Assembly (NCBI RefSeq): GCF_009938225.1
Contig: NZ_AP019658.1
Coordinates: 1,426,001 to 1,490,000, forward strand
Reading direction: 5' to 3'
Source of the DNA: Vibrio ponticus
GTDB lineage: Bacteria; Pseudomonadota; Gammaproteobacteria; Enterobacterales; Vibrionaceae
Length of the DNA stretch: 64,000 nucleotides
The notes below the pieces were generated by a model that was given only the letters and a program-made list of their open reading frames with translations, did no database searches and was not told the origin of the DNA. Both the position numbers and the translations under genes were made by a program. Positions 18,623 to 28,132 of this stretch are shown in pieces (the first letter of the stretch is position 1; every line of letters begins with the position of its first letter).

Positions 18623-19258
18623 ATGAACTCTGGTGTGAAATCTGTTTTATGTTTTGGTGACTCAAACACGTGGGGCTACATGCCCATCAAAGGCGGTCGC
18701 TACCCAGCCGAGCTTCGCTGGACGTCGCTACTGGAGCAACAACTCCCAGCAGACTGGCAAGTGATCAGCGAAGGCTTGCCAGGCAGAACCACCGGTTTTC
18801 ATGAATCGATTCACAGCCCTCACTCCGGTCTCGGCTACTTCCTACCTTGCTTAGAGAAATACCAACCAGAAGTAGTGGTGATCATGCTTGGCACCAACGA
18901 CTTGCAAAGCCACCTAGGTTTATCCGCCGAAGCGATCTCTTTTGGTGCGGCGCAACTGGTTAAACAAGCCCAGCACTTTGCCAGCCACAACCATGATGTC
19001 GCGACCAATATCGTATTGGTTTGTCCGCCGCCTATTTTTGAAATCGGTTTCGCTGCCACAGGGTTTAGCGGCGGCGCTGAGAAGTCGCAACAATTTGCCG
19101 AGCACTATCAACAAAGAGCCCAAGAGCTTGGCTGCTATTATTTAGATGCAGCTAAATGGGTGTCATCGAGTGCAACGGAAGGGGTACATTGGCATGAGGA
19201 TCAGCCTGCCAAGTTTGCCGAAGGTTTATACCAGACGATCAAGCATCTGTTTGCTTAA
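18623..19258 (+). CDS. SGNH/GDSL-family hydrolase (arylesterase-like)
   Basis: 211 residues, cytoplasmic (no signal peptide). Block I is CFGDSNTWGY with the nucleophile Ser, block II is a Gly in EGLPGRTTG, and block III is GTNDLQ. The final block reads TEGVHW, where most relatives have D-x-x-H, so Glu occupies the acid position next to the catalytic His. It resembles the SGNH arylesterase/acyltransferase type with the N-terminal CFGDSNTWG. The ribosome-binding site AAGGA precedes the ATG. The LysR gene follows 47 bases downstream and may control it. Confidence 0.85.
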   Translation: MNSGVKSVLCFGDSNTWGYMPIKGGRYPAELRWTSLLEQQLPADWQVISEGLPGRTTGFHESIHSPHSGLGYFLPCLEKYQPEVVVIMLGTNDLQSHLGLSAEAISFGAAQLVKQAQHFASHNHDVATNIVLVCPPPIFEIGFAATGFSGGAEKSQQFAEHYQQRAQELGCYYLDAAKWVSSSATEGVHWHEDQPAKFAEGLYQTIKHLFA

Positions 19259-19305
19259 TTACCATCAAGCCACGATAACTGGCAGCGACGAATCATAGGA
19301 ACCGG

Positions 19306-20196
19306 ATGAAAGTACTTCAGGACTTCAGTGTCTTTATTGAAACCGCACGCCAAGCGAGCATCACCCAAGCTGCGAATACGCTGGCAATAACGCCTGCCGC
19401 GGTAAGTGCCACAATAAAACGCCTTGAAGCGCAATTTGGTTGTGCGCTGTTTATTCGCTCGACACGCAGTATTCGCCTGACGCCTGAAGGTCAATTAATG
19501 CTGGAGAAATGCCAGCAAGCCGTGACTGCGATTGAATCTGGGGTTGAGTCAGTAAAGCGCGATCCAAACCAAATCACCGGGCACCTGCGTTTAGCGATGC
19601 CATCAGATCTTGGGCGCAACATCATCATTCCGTTGCTCGATGAATTCATGGAGCAACACCCAACTCTTTCGGTCTCACTTGAGCTTAGCGATAGTTTGAT
19701 TGATCTCTACACTCGCCCGATCGATGCTTCACTGCGCTATGGCACGCCGCCAGACTCAACCATGGTTGCCCTACCGATCAGTCCAGACAACGATCGCATC
19801 GCTTGCGCCTCGCCTGAGTACCTTGCCAAATATGGCACACCAACTCACCCGTCAGAACTTGTTAATCACAACTGCATTAACTTCATTACGCTAGTGAAGT
19901 ACCACACCAAGTGGCGTTTTACCAAACAAGGGGAAATGTGTGAAGTGGTCGCCACAGGCAACCGTTTTGCCAACGACGGTGACGCAGTCAGACGCTGGAT
20001 GATCTCCGGAAAAGGGATTGGCTATAAATCGCGAATTGATTCAATACCAGATATCGAAAACGGCAGCCTCGTACCCCTGTTTGAAGATTGGCAAGGCGAT
20101 GCGATTCCTCTTAATCTTGTCGTCACCGACAAACGCCAGCTGACTCCCGCACTTTACCTGCTGCGTGATTTTTTACGCGAGCGTTTAAGCAGCTAG
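19306..20196 (+). CDS. LysR-family transcriptional regulator
   Basis: 296 residues, standard LTTR length. The helix-turn-helix lies in residues 1-60 (QASITQAANTLAITPAAVSATIKRLEAQFG, then RSTRSIRLTPEG). The periplasmic-binding-protein-like effector domain spans about 90-290. It follows the SGNH hydrolase on the same strand with a 47-base gap. LTTRs of this layout (CrgA/DsdC-like effector fold ending PALYLLRDFLRERL) often control an adjacent gene. The target is unknown. Confidence 0.9.
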   Translation: MKVLQDFSVFIETARQASITQAANTLAITPAAVSATIKRLEAQFGCALFIRSTRSIRLTPEGQLMLEKCQQAVTAIESGVESVKRDPNQITGHLRLAMPSDLGRNIIIPLLDEFMEQHPTLSVSLELSDSLIDLYTRPIDASLRYGTPPDSTMVALPISPDNDRIACASPEYLAKYGTPTHPSELVNHNCINFITLVKYHTKWRFTKQGEMCEVVATGNRFANDGDAVRRWMISGKGIGYKSRIDSIPDIENGSLVPLFEDWQGDAIPLNLVVTDKRQLTPALYLLRDFLRERLSS

Positions 20197-20241
20197 TTCG
20201 TATTGCTATTAACCAACGGCTCATGTACTGCAACGTTGCAG

Positions 20242-20628
20242 CTATTGAGAAGCCACCGGCGAGCAAATCTCTACTAAGTAGCCATTAAGGTCGCTGACGT
20301 ACGCGGTGGTCTGTCCCCACGGCATCTCTTCAACGTCTTGCACTAACGTTGCACCAGCCTTTAATGCCTGACTAAGCTGCTCTGCGACTTGCTCAGTCTC
20401 AAAGGCAATTTCAAATGTCGGCGCACTAGCCTTCGGTTTTACCGCGCCTTTGCCCAGTTGGCTCATCAACTCCAGCGAGCTAAACGAAAGCGTGGTTTCA
20501 CCAGTATTAAGCGCACCGTAGTCGCCGCTTGGGTGCAAAAATTCAATATCAAAGCCAAATGCTGCTCGATAAAACTCTAACGTCGCCTCTACGTTTTCGA
20601 CATACAAAATGGTGTATTTCAGTTTCAT
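20242..20628 (-). CDS. VOC family protein (glyoxalase/bleomycin-resistance fold)
   Basis: 128 residues with two beta-alpha-beta-beta-beta VOC modules: YTILYVENVEATLEFYRAAFGFDIEF at the N-terminus and FEIAFETEQVAEQLSQALKAGATLV in the second half. It ends with the metal-site Glu motif GYLVEICSP. It is convergent with the LysR gene and has no partner. This family ranges from dioxygenases to antibiotic-binding proteins, so no reaction is assigned. Confidence 0.85.
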   Translation of the reverse strand: MKLKYTILYVENVEATLEFYRAAFGFDIEFLHPSGDYGALNTGETTLSFSSLELMSQLGKGAVKPKASAPTFEIAFETEQVAEQLSQALKAGATLVQDVEEMPWGQTTAYVSDLNGYLVEICSPVASQ

Positions 20629-20790
20629 GTTATTCCCTTAATCACTCACTTAAGTACATATTGCGCCACTGCGTGCTTTTTAGCCGCCACAACGAGTCTG
20701 ATTTGCGACACTGAAAAGCAAAATAATCACTAGTGAGCGCGGGCGATTGTGGTTACTCTAATTCTGTATTCACCACTAAGGATCGATATC

Positions 20791-21177
20791 TTGAAACTGG
20801 AAGCCATTCATCACGTTGCCATCATCTGCTCAGACTACTTAAAATCAAAGCACTTCTATGTTGAGTTACTGGGTCTTGAGATCATCGCAGAGAACTACCG
20901 CCAAGCGCGCGACTCTTACAAGCTGGATTTAGCACTGCCAAACGGGAATCAACTTGAGCTGTTTTCATTTCCCAATCCACCAGCGCGCCCAAGCAACCCT
21001 GAAGCGCAAGGTCTACGCCACTTAGCTTTTGTGGTTGAGTCCGTTGAACAGAGCGCGCAATATTTAACGCAGCATGGTGTTGAAGTAGAACCGATTCGCA
21101 TTGATGAGTTCACCGGCAAAGTATTCACCTTTTTCAAAGATCCCGACGGCTTACCGCTGGAGCTCTATCAGAAATAA
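20791..21177 (+). CDS. VOC family protein, YaeR/SMU1112c type
   Basis: 128 residues from TTG at 20791. That start has AAGGA 8 bases upstream and gives the family-typical opening MKLEAIHHVAIICSDY; the longer frame from 20749 lacks both. Metal ligands typical of glyoxalase-like folds are visible: H in IHHVAI, E in NGNQLELFSF, H in LRHLAFVVE and E at PDGLPLELYQ. It is close to E. coli YaeR, whose substrate is unsettled. Single gene. Confidence 0.85.
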   Translation: MKLEAIHHVAIICSDYLKSKHFYVELLGLEIIAENYRQARDSYKLDLALPNGNQLELFSFPNPPARPSNPEAQGLRHLAFVVESVEQSAQYLTQHGVEVEPIRIDEFTGKVFTFFKDPDGLPLELYQK

Positions 21178-21266
21178 TCCGATATCGAATCAATGTTGAC
21201 AGATAGATTACAAAACCCGCTTAAAACATTCTAAAATTCGCACATTGATTCGAGCTGAGATCTTCC

Positions 21267-22667
21267 ATGATTGGGCGTCACTACATTCTAACTCTAATAA
21301 GTCTGTTACCTTGTCTGGCACATGGAAAAAACATTCAAAACCAATGGCAAGAGCTGTACCAAAGTGCATGGCAGCAACTTCCCTACGTTGTGACGCAAAA
21401 AGAGCTTAGCCAATACCCAATAGAATTACTTAAAAGCAATGCTGCATATCCTAACTTCGAGCAAATTAATTGGGATGATTTGCGTTTAATTAACCGCATC
21501 GCAACGAATTGCCAGTGGCTTAAATCTGATAAAAGCGCGCTGCAAACCACAATTGAATTTGAGTATGCCCTTTGTGCGCACACGCGGTTGAATTCTGATT
21601 GGTTCAAGGCAAACACTTTACTTCACTCGGCAGGTGGTAGCTTCGCTGATCGCTATTTAGCAAGTCGTTCTAAAACAGAATTATCACTTGCATTACTCCC
21701 ATTCACGACACTTTCCAATCCACTGCATCCGTTACACAGCAAACTTAAGCGGTTGTCAAATGCGGGTCGTGATGCGCTCCTCAATGGCTACCGCGCATGG
21801 CTTGAGAACGATACCTTATGGCTAGCAGGAGAAACCGGATGGAAAGCCGCGCCTGTGAGCATCTGGCAGCCGATCGCCGACAAAACAAAACTGACATTAA
21901 ACGGTGATAGCTGCGCCCTAACCTACAGTAATCTGTGTCTCAGTGAAAAGCAGCCATCCCCAATGCTGCTGAAAATGCTATTACTGTTGCTCGGTGGAAT
22001 TAGCATTAGCGTTATTGCCCGCTTAAGTTTTTTAAAGCATAAACAGCGCCGAGAAAAACGCTTCATCTTGCAATTACTCACACACGAACTGCGTACCCCG
22101 ATTACCAGTTTAGGCTTAACCATTGATATGTTTCGCCATAACTTCGATAACTTAGATGACAACTCCCAAGACGTTTTTTGGCGATTAGTCTCTGATTATC
22201 AGCGACTGGCACAGTTGACTGAAAATAGTAAGGTCTATTTAAGCGCTTCAAAAACGAAAGGACTGCTCCATCAATCCGCTTCATTTGCGGATTGGCTCAG
22301 CCACTACTGTGAGAAAAATCAAGTCACTTACTCACTGAACGCGGATAAACAACTTAATTTACCTTACTATTGGTTAGCCATCTGCTTAGAAAATTTGATT
22401 AAAAATGCCAAGCAACATGGCAAAGGAGAGGTGGTTGTTAACGCCATCATATCAACCAATTTAATCATCGCAGTAAGTGACCACGGCGACTTTCCTTCTC
22501 GCTGGCAAAGATTATTTAAACCTAATAATCATCAATCTGAAAATATGGGGATTGGTTTAGATATAGTCGATCACCTTATCAAAATGATGAATGGCAAACT
22601 CACCATTCTTCGCAATCCTACTCGTTGTATTTTGGAGCTGCCTTATGAGCACAATTCTGCTAATTGA
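21267..22667 (+). CDS. vxrA: Sensor histidine kinase VxrA-like (DUF3404 sensor)
   Basis: 466 residues. An N-terminal signal-like segment (residues 1-20), a periplasmic sensor region of about 210 residues, TM at 233-253, the H-box LTHELRTPIT (H273), N-box LENLIKNAKQHG and G-box MGIGLDIVDHL. Gene order (kinase, regulator with overlapping start, then a secreted partner) and sensor layout match the Vibrio vxr operon, known in V. cholerae to govern type VI secretion, biofilm and cell-wall stress responses. Orthology is from order and architecture, not alignment. Confidence 0.8.
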   Translation: MIGRHYILTLISLLPCLAHGKNIQNQWQELYQSAWQQLPYVVTQKELSQYPIELLKSNAAYPNFEQINWDDLRLINRIATNCQWLKSDKSALQTTIEFEYALCAHTRLNSDWFKANTLLHSAGGSFADRYLASRSKTELSLALLPFTTLSNPLHPLHSKLKRLSNAGRDALLNGYRAWLENDTLWLAGETGWKAAPVSIWQPIADKTKLTLNGDSCALTYSNLCLSEKQPSPMLLKMLLLLLGGISISVIARLSFLKHKQRREKRFILQLLTHELRTPITSLGLTIDMFRHNFDNLDDNSQDVFWRLVSDYQRLAQLTENSKVYLSASKTKGLLHQSASFADWLSHYCEKNQVTYSLNADKQLNLPYYWLAICLENLIKNAKQHGKGEVVVNAIISTNLIIAVSDHGDFPSRWQRLFKPNNHQSENMGIGLDIVDHLIKMMNGKLTILRNPTRCILELPYEHNSAN

Positions 22668-23295
22668 AGACGACCTATTACTTGGGCAAGGATTAGTCAG
22701 TTTCTTTAGCTCTCATCAGTTTGATTGTATTTGGGCAACCAATACCGAGCAAGGCACTAAACTCTGGTACAAAGCTGATCTTGTGATTTTGGATAGACAA
22801 TTAGCCGATGGGGATAGCTTACAGCACTTATCACAATGGCTATTACTAAAAGCCCTACCAGTAATCATATTAACGGCAAAGTTCGAGGTTGAGCAGCGCA
22901 TTGAAGGTTTGATGGCTGGAGCAAAAGATTATGTCACCAAGCCATTTTCTAGCGAAGAATTATTAGCTCGCGTTCACACTCAACTTCGCCCAATCGGAAC
23001 AAGCTTAATCACGTATGCTGATATTGAAGTTGATTTAAGTCAGCGACTTGCCCGCATTAATCAGCAAGAAGTGCCTCTCAAACCAAAGGAACTCCAACTT
23101 TTGCTATTGCTGCTACAAAATCAAGGTCGAGTCTTCCATCGAGATGAATTGCTCAACAAAATTTGGGGTTATGAAGCCTTTCCTAGCACTCGAACCGTAG
23201 ACAATCACGTGCTGCATTTACGCCAAAAGCTGCCTAGTCTGAATATTCAAACGCATCGTGGCGTTGGTTATCGTTTGTTGGAAGCCAAAAAATGA
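22645..23295 (+). CDS. vxrB: Response regulator VxrB-like
   Basis: 216 residues from ATG at 22645, which overlaps the end of the kinase gene by 23 bases and has GGAG 7 bases upstream; a longer in-frame start at 22591 would add unsupported residues. The receiver has E8/D9/D10, phospho-acceptor D50 (LVILDRQLADG), K (DYVTKPFS), and a C-terminal OmpR-type winged helix (FHRDELLNKIWGYEAFPSTRTVDNHVLHLR). It is translationally coupled to the kinase and, via an ATGA overlap, to the next gene. Confidence 0.85.
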   Translation: MSTILLIEDDLLLGQGLVSFFSSHQFDCIWATNTEQGTKLWYKADLVILDRQLADGDSLQHLSQWLLLKALPVIILTAKFEVEQRIEGLMAGAKDYVTKPFSSEELLARVHTQLRPIGTSLITYADIEVDLSQRLARINQQEVPLKPKELQLLLLLLQNQGRVFHRDELLNKIWGYEAFPSTRTVDNHVLHLRQKLPSLNIQTHRGVGYRLLEAKK

Positions 23296-24110
23296 ACGTC
23301 AACCATACTAAAGCACTACTGATTGTCGCAACACTTACGTTGCCTCTCTCAACGCATGCGAGTCTTTTTGCAGAAACCCCGCTCCAGCACGCTTATCAAG
23401 CAACACTGACCAAGCAACCTAAACTGGCGTGGCAAGAACTTATCCTAGCGTTAAGCCAACACCCAATTGAAAGTCGTTATTGGCTGCCAATCAAAAGTGA
23501 GGTGTTAACACAAACAGATTGCGGCAGCCAAATCTTGACAATGTCAGCGCCTGACGCGCAACTGCGTCTTAGTTTAATAAAACGTTCAGGACTCGCCTCA
23601 CAAGGCTACCAATTCCGATTGTCGACAGAAAATACTCAGCAGGCATTGCCCGTTACACTGACCTCCCCAGAAGGCGAACTATTGCTGTCTGGGAGACTGA
23701 ATGCGAAAAATGATTATCAAGAGATAGAAAGTGATGAACTGTTGCAAGCGCCCTCTCAGGGGCTATTTCAATTAACACTCGGTGAAAACAAAATACCGTT
23801 ATTACTGGCTTCTCCTAGTAGTGGAACTTGGTTGTCGCTCATCCATCGCTCAGAACAAATACAAGTCAGAGTGAGTGCACCCACTCCGGTACCATCTTGC
23901 CCAAAAGCTGCCGCCAGTTGGCAGTGGTTTGATCAAAACTACAATCTTATCGGAACAAAGATACCGTTTAATAGCGACATCGAATCAATACCTAATGATC
24001 ATGAAGTGAGAAAACAAGCAAAGTATCTCAGCGCGAGTGTTGAACTCGTAGAGTTTCAGCAAGGTATCCGCATCGAATACATCCAAAGGTTGGCGATCCC
24101 TTACCGATAA
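23292..24110 (+). CDS. vxrC: Secreted VxrC-like protein (DUF2861 type)
   Basis: 272 residues with a signal peptide (MNVNHTKALLIVATLTLPLSTHA). It starts with a 4-base ATGA overlap with vxrB. The mature part has no membrane helix and is predicted periplasmic. In V. cholerae the third vxr gene influences signalling by VxrAB; the same is assumed here from its position. No enzymatic motif seen. Two Cys residues (SCPKAAASW and TDCGSQIL) could form a disulfide. Confidence 0.75.
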   Translation: MNVNHTKALLIVATLTLPLSTHASLFAETPLQHAYQATLTKQPKLAWQELILALSQHPIESRYWLPIKSEVLTQTDCGSQILTMSAPDAQLRLSLIKRSGLASQGYQFRLSTENTQQALPVTLTSPEGELLLSGRLNAKNDYQEIESDELLQAPSQGLFQLTLGENKIPLLLASPSSGTWLSLIHRSEQIQVRVSAPTPVPSCPKAAASWQWFDQNYNLIGTKIPFNSDIESIPNDHEVRKQAKYLSASVELVEFQQGIRIEYIQRLAIPYR

Positions 24111-24184
24111 ATGTAGACATATAGGTGACATGCGCTCTGGTAAATCCGGCTTAAATAACATGATTGTTTTATCGGAGTATTACC

Positions 24185-26449
24185 ATGTCATTCAACAACC
24201 TAGCGCACAAACTGTTATGCTTTGTGCCTATTCTTTTCGCCTCCACCAGCAGCAATGCAACGACCATACAATTACAAAGCGGCAGCGACTCGGTGTTAAT
24301 TTCACCGCAGACGTTAGCGATTAATTGGAATAACCTGGTTATTAACCAAGCCGCCCTGAATGTCGAACAAAAGTCACCTCAAAGCTATCGACTGATCACA
24401 CAATCAAATAGTCATGCCACATGGCAAGTTCTGCCGTCAAAACTACGTATCTCTGCTTCGCTGCAAAACAGTGAACTATCCGTGTCACTCTCTCTTCCTC
24501 GCCAGCATTCCGTTTCTAGGCAAAATCCTATCGATGTGGAGTGGTTTAACCTCGACAATAACCTCAGCCAAACTCTTTACCTGCCGTTCAGTGAAGGAAT
24601 GCGTGTTCCTCTAGCGAACTCAGACTGGACAAATTTCCTTATCGAAAACTACTCCGGCTCGAATACCACTCAAGACCTCAAAATGCCATTTTGGACCGTG
24701 GAACAAAATGGACACTTTATTAGCTATCTACTGACGACCCCAACCAACAACCGGCTTACTTTTGCTGACACTCATGCTCGCCTTGATATGTCGGCTGCAC
24801 ATCAGTTTACCCAACTCAATGCGAACCAACCATTCACCTTTCAAATCACACTAGGTGATACGCCTCTCAGCGGCGCATTAAGTTATCGTCAATGGCGACA
24901 ACAAACCGGAGTCAGCGAGTCTCTGAGCGAAAAGTTAAACCGCAACCCTGAGTTGGAAAAATTGATTGGCGCAAGTCATGTCTATCTCTTTGGCAAAGAT
25001 GCACTTAGCACACACGATGTCAAAGACTGGAGGGGCTTAAACCACTGGTATCTGACAAAATCAGGTCTATCAGTACCCAGCGATATTCAACGTGAGTTAT
25101 CTAACATAGACAAACAACAAGATTGGTTCAGCCAGTACCACAAACAACTGCTCATTGATGCCATCAGTGACTCGTTGAACGACAAATTTAAGGTCGGATA
25201 CCCAACTCTTGCCAATAATACCATTGCAGACCAATATCATTCCGCCCAGTCAATTAGGCGTTGGTTAATAGAACACGCGGGGAATTACCTAGTTCCAGCG
25301 AAACAATGGGGACAGGCACTTTCAAGTGATATGCTAAATAGTTTCCAACAAGCCGGATTAAGCCGCCTCTGGCTCGGTTTCGACAACTGGATGCCCAGTT
25401 TTTACCATCCGGAAATTAACCTGCAAGCGCAGCAGCATGGCTATTTAGTTGGCGTATACGATTCTTACAACACCGCGATAACCCAGGGAAGCAATGACGG
25501 ATGGCTAACTGCAAACCTACCCGACGCAATGCGCTTAGGCTGCGCGATTGAACTCGCGACTGGTAAGAAAAAAACTGGATTTCGCGGTCATGGCTTTTAC
25601 CTCAATCCAAACTGCCAACTCAACTACGTTAAGCAGAGAATGTTGGATATTGCACATTATGGTCGGTTTAACAGTATCTTTCTTGATGTCGATGCCACCG
25701 CAATGGCGCGCGAAGATTATCGCGATGGCACCAATCAAGCAGCAATACTGGCAGCATTTAATCACCGGTTAAGTTGGCTATCAAAACAGCCCAATATCGT
25801 TCTTGGTTCAGAAGACGGAAACAGCTTAACCAGCACGGGGATGGCTTTCGCTCATGGTTTAGAAACGGTTGGGTTTGGTTGGGTGGATGGCGATATGACT
25901 AAAAATAGCAAATCAGAATACTATTTAGGTCGCTGGTACCCAGATCATAAACCCGACTACTTTTTTAAGTCTGCCAAGGTTAAACAACCCTATCGCACAT
26001 TACTGTTCGCCCCGCAGTATCGTGTGCCACTCTATCAGGCGGTTTTCCACGATGAAATCATCAATAGCCATCACTGGCATAGCGATAGTTTGAAATTTAC
26101 TAACGTGAAAATCAAGCGCGATCTTACTGCAATGTTATATAACACTCCGCCAATGGTACATTTAACTCGCGATGAAGCGCTGTCAGCCAATAGCCCGCGG
26201 ATAAAACAATTGAAACATTATCAAAGCGGTTTTGCACCGATCCATCAACAGATCTGGAACCAAGCAATGACCAACTTTTCATGGTTAGACAAAGAAGGTT
26301 ATATTCAACAAACCACCTTCGCTGATGGCAGCATACTCACCGCCAATTTCTCAAAACGCCCCTATAAATTAGGTAACACACAAATTGCAGCACAATCCAT
26401 TTATGCCAAACTTAGCAACCATAAAGAGCTGCATTGGACACCTAAGTAA
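24185..26449 (+). CDS. Secreted glycoside-hydrolase-like protein (possible GH101/GH129-type barrel)
   Basis: 754 residues from ATG at 24185 (GGAG 7 bases upstream), opening with a signal peptide ending near SSSNAT. Residues about 25-240 look like a beta-sandwich domain. A barrel-like catalytic domain follows with strand-end motifs SRLWLGFDNWMPSF, LVGVYDSYNTAI, NSIFLDVDATAM and VLGSEDGNS, whose acidic residues could be nucleophile and acid/base. This pattern recalls alpha-N-acetylgalactosaminidase-like clans, but I cannot fix the family. It sits 74 bases after vxrC, probably in the same operon, suggesting a role on glycans or cell wall under Vxr control. Confidence 0.6.
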   Translation: MSFNNLAHKLLCFVPILFASTSSNATTIQLQSGSDSVLISPQTLAINWNNLVINQAALNVEQKSPQSYRLITQSNSHATWQVLPSKLRISASLQNSELSVSLSLPRQHSVSRQNPIDVEWFNLDNNLSQTLYLPFSEGMRVPLANSDWTNFLIENYSGSNTTQDLKMPFWTVEQNGHFISYLLTTPTNNRLTFADTHARLDMSAAHQFTQLNANQPFTFQITLGDTPLSGALSYRQWRQQTGVSESLSEKLNRNPELEKLIGASHVYLFGKDALSTHDVKDWRGLNHWYLTKSGLSVPSDIQRELSNIDKQQDWFSQYHKQLLIDAISDSLNDKFKVGYPTLANNTIADQYHSAQSIRRWLIEHAGNYLVPAKQWGQALSSDMLNSFQQAGLSRLWLGFDNWMPSFYHPEINLQAQQHGYLVGVYDSYNTAITQGSNDGWLTANLPDAMRLGCAIELATGKKKTGFRGHGFYLNPNCQLNYVKQRMLDIAHYGRFNSIFLDVDATAMAREDYRDGTNQAAILAAFNHRLSWLSKQPNIVLGSEDGNSLTSTGMAFAHGLETVGFGWVDGDMTKNSKSEYYLGRWYPDHKPDYFFKSAKVKQPYRTLLFAPQYRVPLYQAVFHDEIINSHHWHSDSLKFTNVKIKRDLTAMLYNTPPMVHLTRDEALSANSPRIKQLKHYQSGFAPIHQQIWNQAMTNFSWLDKEGYIQQTTFADGSILTANFSKRPYKLGNTQIAAQSIYAKLSNHKELHWTPK

Positions 26450-26503
26450 CTGAGTGCTTGGAACCGTTGCGAAGCCAATCAAACTCTTGATAGATACCAC
26501 CGC

Positions 26504-26531
26504 TATGCCCAGCCTATTTGGCTTGGGCATA
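26504..26531 (+). other. Hairpin in the 301-base gap before scrA
   Basis: TATGCCCA pairs with TGGGCATA with an inner GCC/GGC extension. It lies 55 bases after the glycosidase-like gene. No T-run follows, so it is at best a weak terminator. The rest of the gap up to 26690 shows no gene; a poor CRP-like TGTGATGTAAACCATA lies near 26631. Confidence 0.4.
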
Positions 26532-26691
26532 CTCAACCAATTCCTTATGAACCCCTTACTTTCTTCATTGCTTGCTAAACTTTTCTTGCCAACAGGTAAT
26601 TGATTTACACTCGCTCATTCAGCTTAAGAATGTGATGTAAACCATATTATTGATGATCAAATTTAGATCCAACTTGATGAAATTTTGATGA

Positions 26692-26733
26692 TGTGAAAAC
26701 CTTACCACATTAAAACATGAAAACCTTTTCACA
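26692..26733. promoter_or_regulatory. Candidate ScrR operator region upstream of scrA
   Basis: TGAAAA-CC-TTTTCA is a perfect inverted repeat at 26718-26731, inside the longer ATGAAAACCTTTTCACA. A related half-site TGTGAAAACC starts at 26692. LacI-family repressors bind such even-length palindromes close to the start, here 20-60 bases upstream of scrA. Binding by the scrR product is inferred. Confidence 0.55.
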
Positions 26734-26750
26734 CATTAAGGGTAGAACAG

Positions 26751-28094
26751 ATGAACAACAAAATTGCAGTGAGTTTACTCAATGCTTTGGGTGGAAAAGA
26801 GAACATCCGAGCGCTTGAGCATTGCGCGACTCGTTTACGCGTAGTGGTGAAAGATGACGCTAAAGTTGACGCAGATGCGATCAAAAAGACCGCTAAAGTA
26901 GCAGGTTACTTCCTGCAATCGGGTCAGCACCAAGTGATCTTAGGCACGGGTCTAGTGAACGCCGTTCACGGCGAAATGACCAAACTGGTTGATGGTGAGC
27001 TAGAAAGCACCAAAGGCGCAGCGTATGAAAATATGAGCCCGTTCCAAAAGGCACTGCGCGCGCTGGCTGACGTGTTTATCCCGCTAATTCCGGTGCTGGT
27101 TGCAACGGGTCTGTTCATGGGTCTGCGCGGCTTTGCACAACAACTGGGCGTTACTTTCTCACCTGATGTTCTGACTATGACGCAAGTTGTAACAGACACA
27201 GTATTTATCTTCTTGCCTGCTCTTGTTGTATGGTCTGCTTTCCAACGTTTTGGCGGCACGCCAGTCGTCGGTATGGTGCTAGGTCTTATGTTAATCGCGC
27301 CAATGCTACCAAACGCATGGGCGGTTGCATCGGGTGATGCAGAGAGATTGTCACTGGGCATCTTCCAAGTGCAAGGCTTCCAAGGCACCATCATTCCTGC
27401 TCTTATCGTTGGTATCTTTGGTGCAAGCCTAGAGCGTTGGATCAAGTCTTGGATGCCATCGGTAGTGGCGCTGGTATTCACGCCATTTTTGACCATCACT
27501 ATCGGTATGTTGGCGGGTCTTTTGATCATTGGTCCTATCTTCAACGTGGTTGAACACGGCGTAATGGTCTCTTCTGAAACGATTGTGAACCTACCATTTG
27601 GTATCGGTGGCGCTGTCTTTGGTGCATTCCAACAAGTTCTGACGGTAACGGGTCTGCATCACAGCCTAATGGTTGTAGAGCTAAACTTCCTATCAACGCT
27701 GAAAGTAAACCCTCTTAACGCATTGATCACTGCCTCAATGGCTGGTCAAGCAGGTGCTGCCATTGCTTACACCATGTCACTGAAAGACAAAGAACAGAAA
27801 GCGCTTAACTACTCATCAATCGCGCCATGTTTCTTCGGTATCACTGAGCCATTGCTATTCGGTATCACGCTGACTAACAGCAAGGTATTTGCATCAGGCA
27901 TGATTGGTGGTGCTATCGCCGGGGCATTCGCAACCATGATGCACATCGCGCCTTCAGTGATGGGTGTGACCTACTTGCCAGCAATCCCTGCTTACCTTGG
28001 TAACGGCTTGATGATGTACATCGCCATGATTGTTATCGGTATGGGCTCAGCAATGATCGCAACCAAAATTCTGCTTAAAACTTCAAAAGCTTAA
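26751..28094 (+). CDS. scrA: PTS sucrose transporter EIIBC
   Basis: 447 residues. The glucose-type EIIB domain (1-85) has phospho-cysteine C25 in LEHCATRLRVVVKD. The EIIC membrane domain (about 100-445) has the GITEPLLFGIT motif. It imports sucrose as sucrose-6-phosphate across the inner membrane. No EIIA is fused, so the general EIIA-Glc (Crr) should donate phosphate. Trehalose and beta-glucoside EIIBC proteins look alike; the GH32 hydrolase and LacI gene directly downstream favour sucrose. Ribosome-binding site AAGGG lies about 10 bases upstream. Confidence 0.92.
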   Translation: MNNKIAVSLLNALGGKENIRALEHCATRLRVVVKDDAKVDADAIKKTAKVAGYFLQSGQHQVILGTGLVNAVHGEMTKLVDGELESTKGAAYENMSPFQKALRALADVFIPLIPVLVATGLFMGLRGFAQQLGVTFSPDVLTMTQVVTDTVFIFLPALVVWSAFQRFGGTPVVGMVLGLMLIAPMLPNAWAVASGDAERLSLGIFQVQGFQGTIIPALIVGIFGASLERWIKSWMPSVVALVFTPFLTITIGMLAGLLIIGPIFNVVEHGVMVSSETIVNLPFGIGGAVFGAFQQVLTVTGLHHSLMVVELNFLSTLKVNPLNALITASMAGQAGAAIAYTMSLKDKEQKALNYSSIAPCFFGITEPLLFGITLTNSKVFASGMIGGAIAGAFATMMHIAPSVMGVTYLPAIPAYLGNGLMMYIAMIVIGMGSAMIATKILLKTSKA

Positions 28095-28100
28095 CTATCA

Positions 28101-28124
28101 AGGGAGCCCAGCAATGGGCTCTCT
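28101..28124 (+). other. Intercistronic hairpin between scrA and scrB
   Basis: GAGCCCA (28104-28110) and TGGGCTC (28115-28121) form a 7-bp stem with a GCAA loop, extended by wobble pairs and followed by TTTACTT. It occupies most of the 38-base gap, and no clear ribosome-binding site is left for scrB. It may act as a leaky terminator or stability element that sets the scrA:scrB ratio. Confidence 0.5.
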
Positions 28125-28132
28125 TTACTTAT

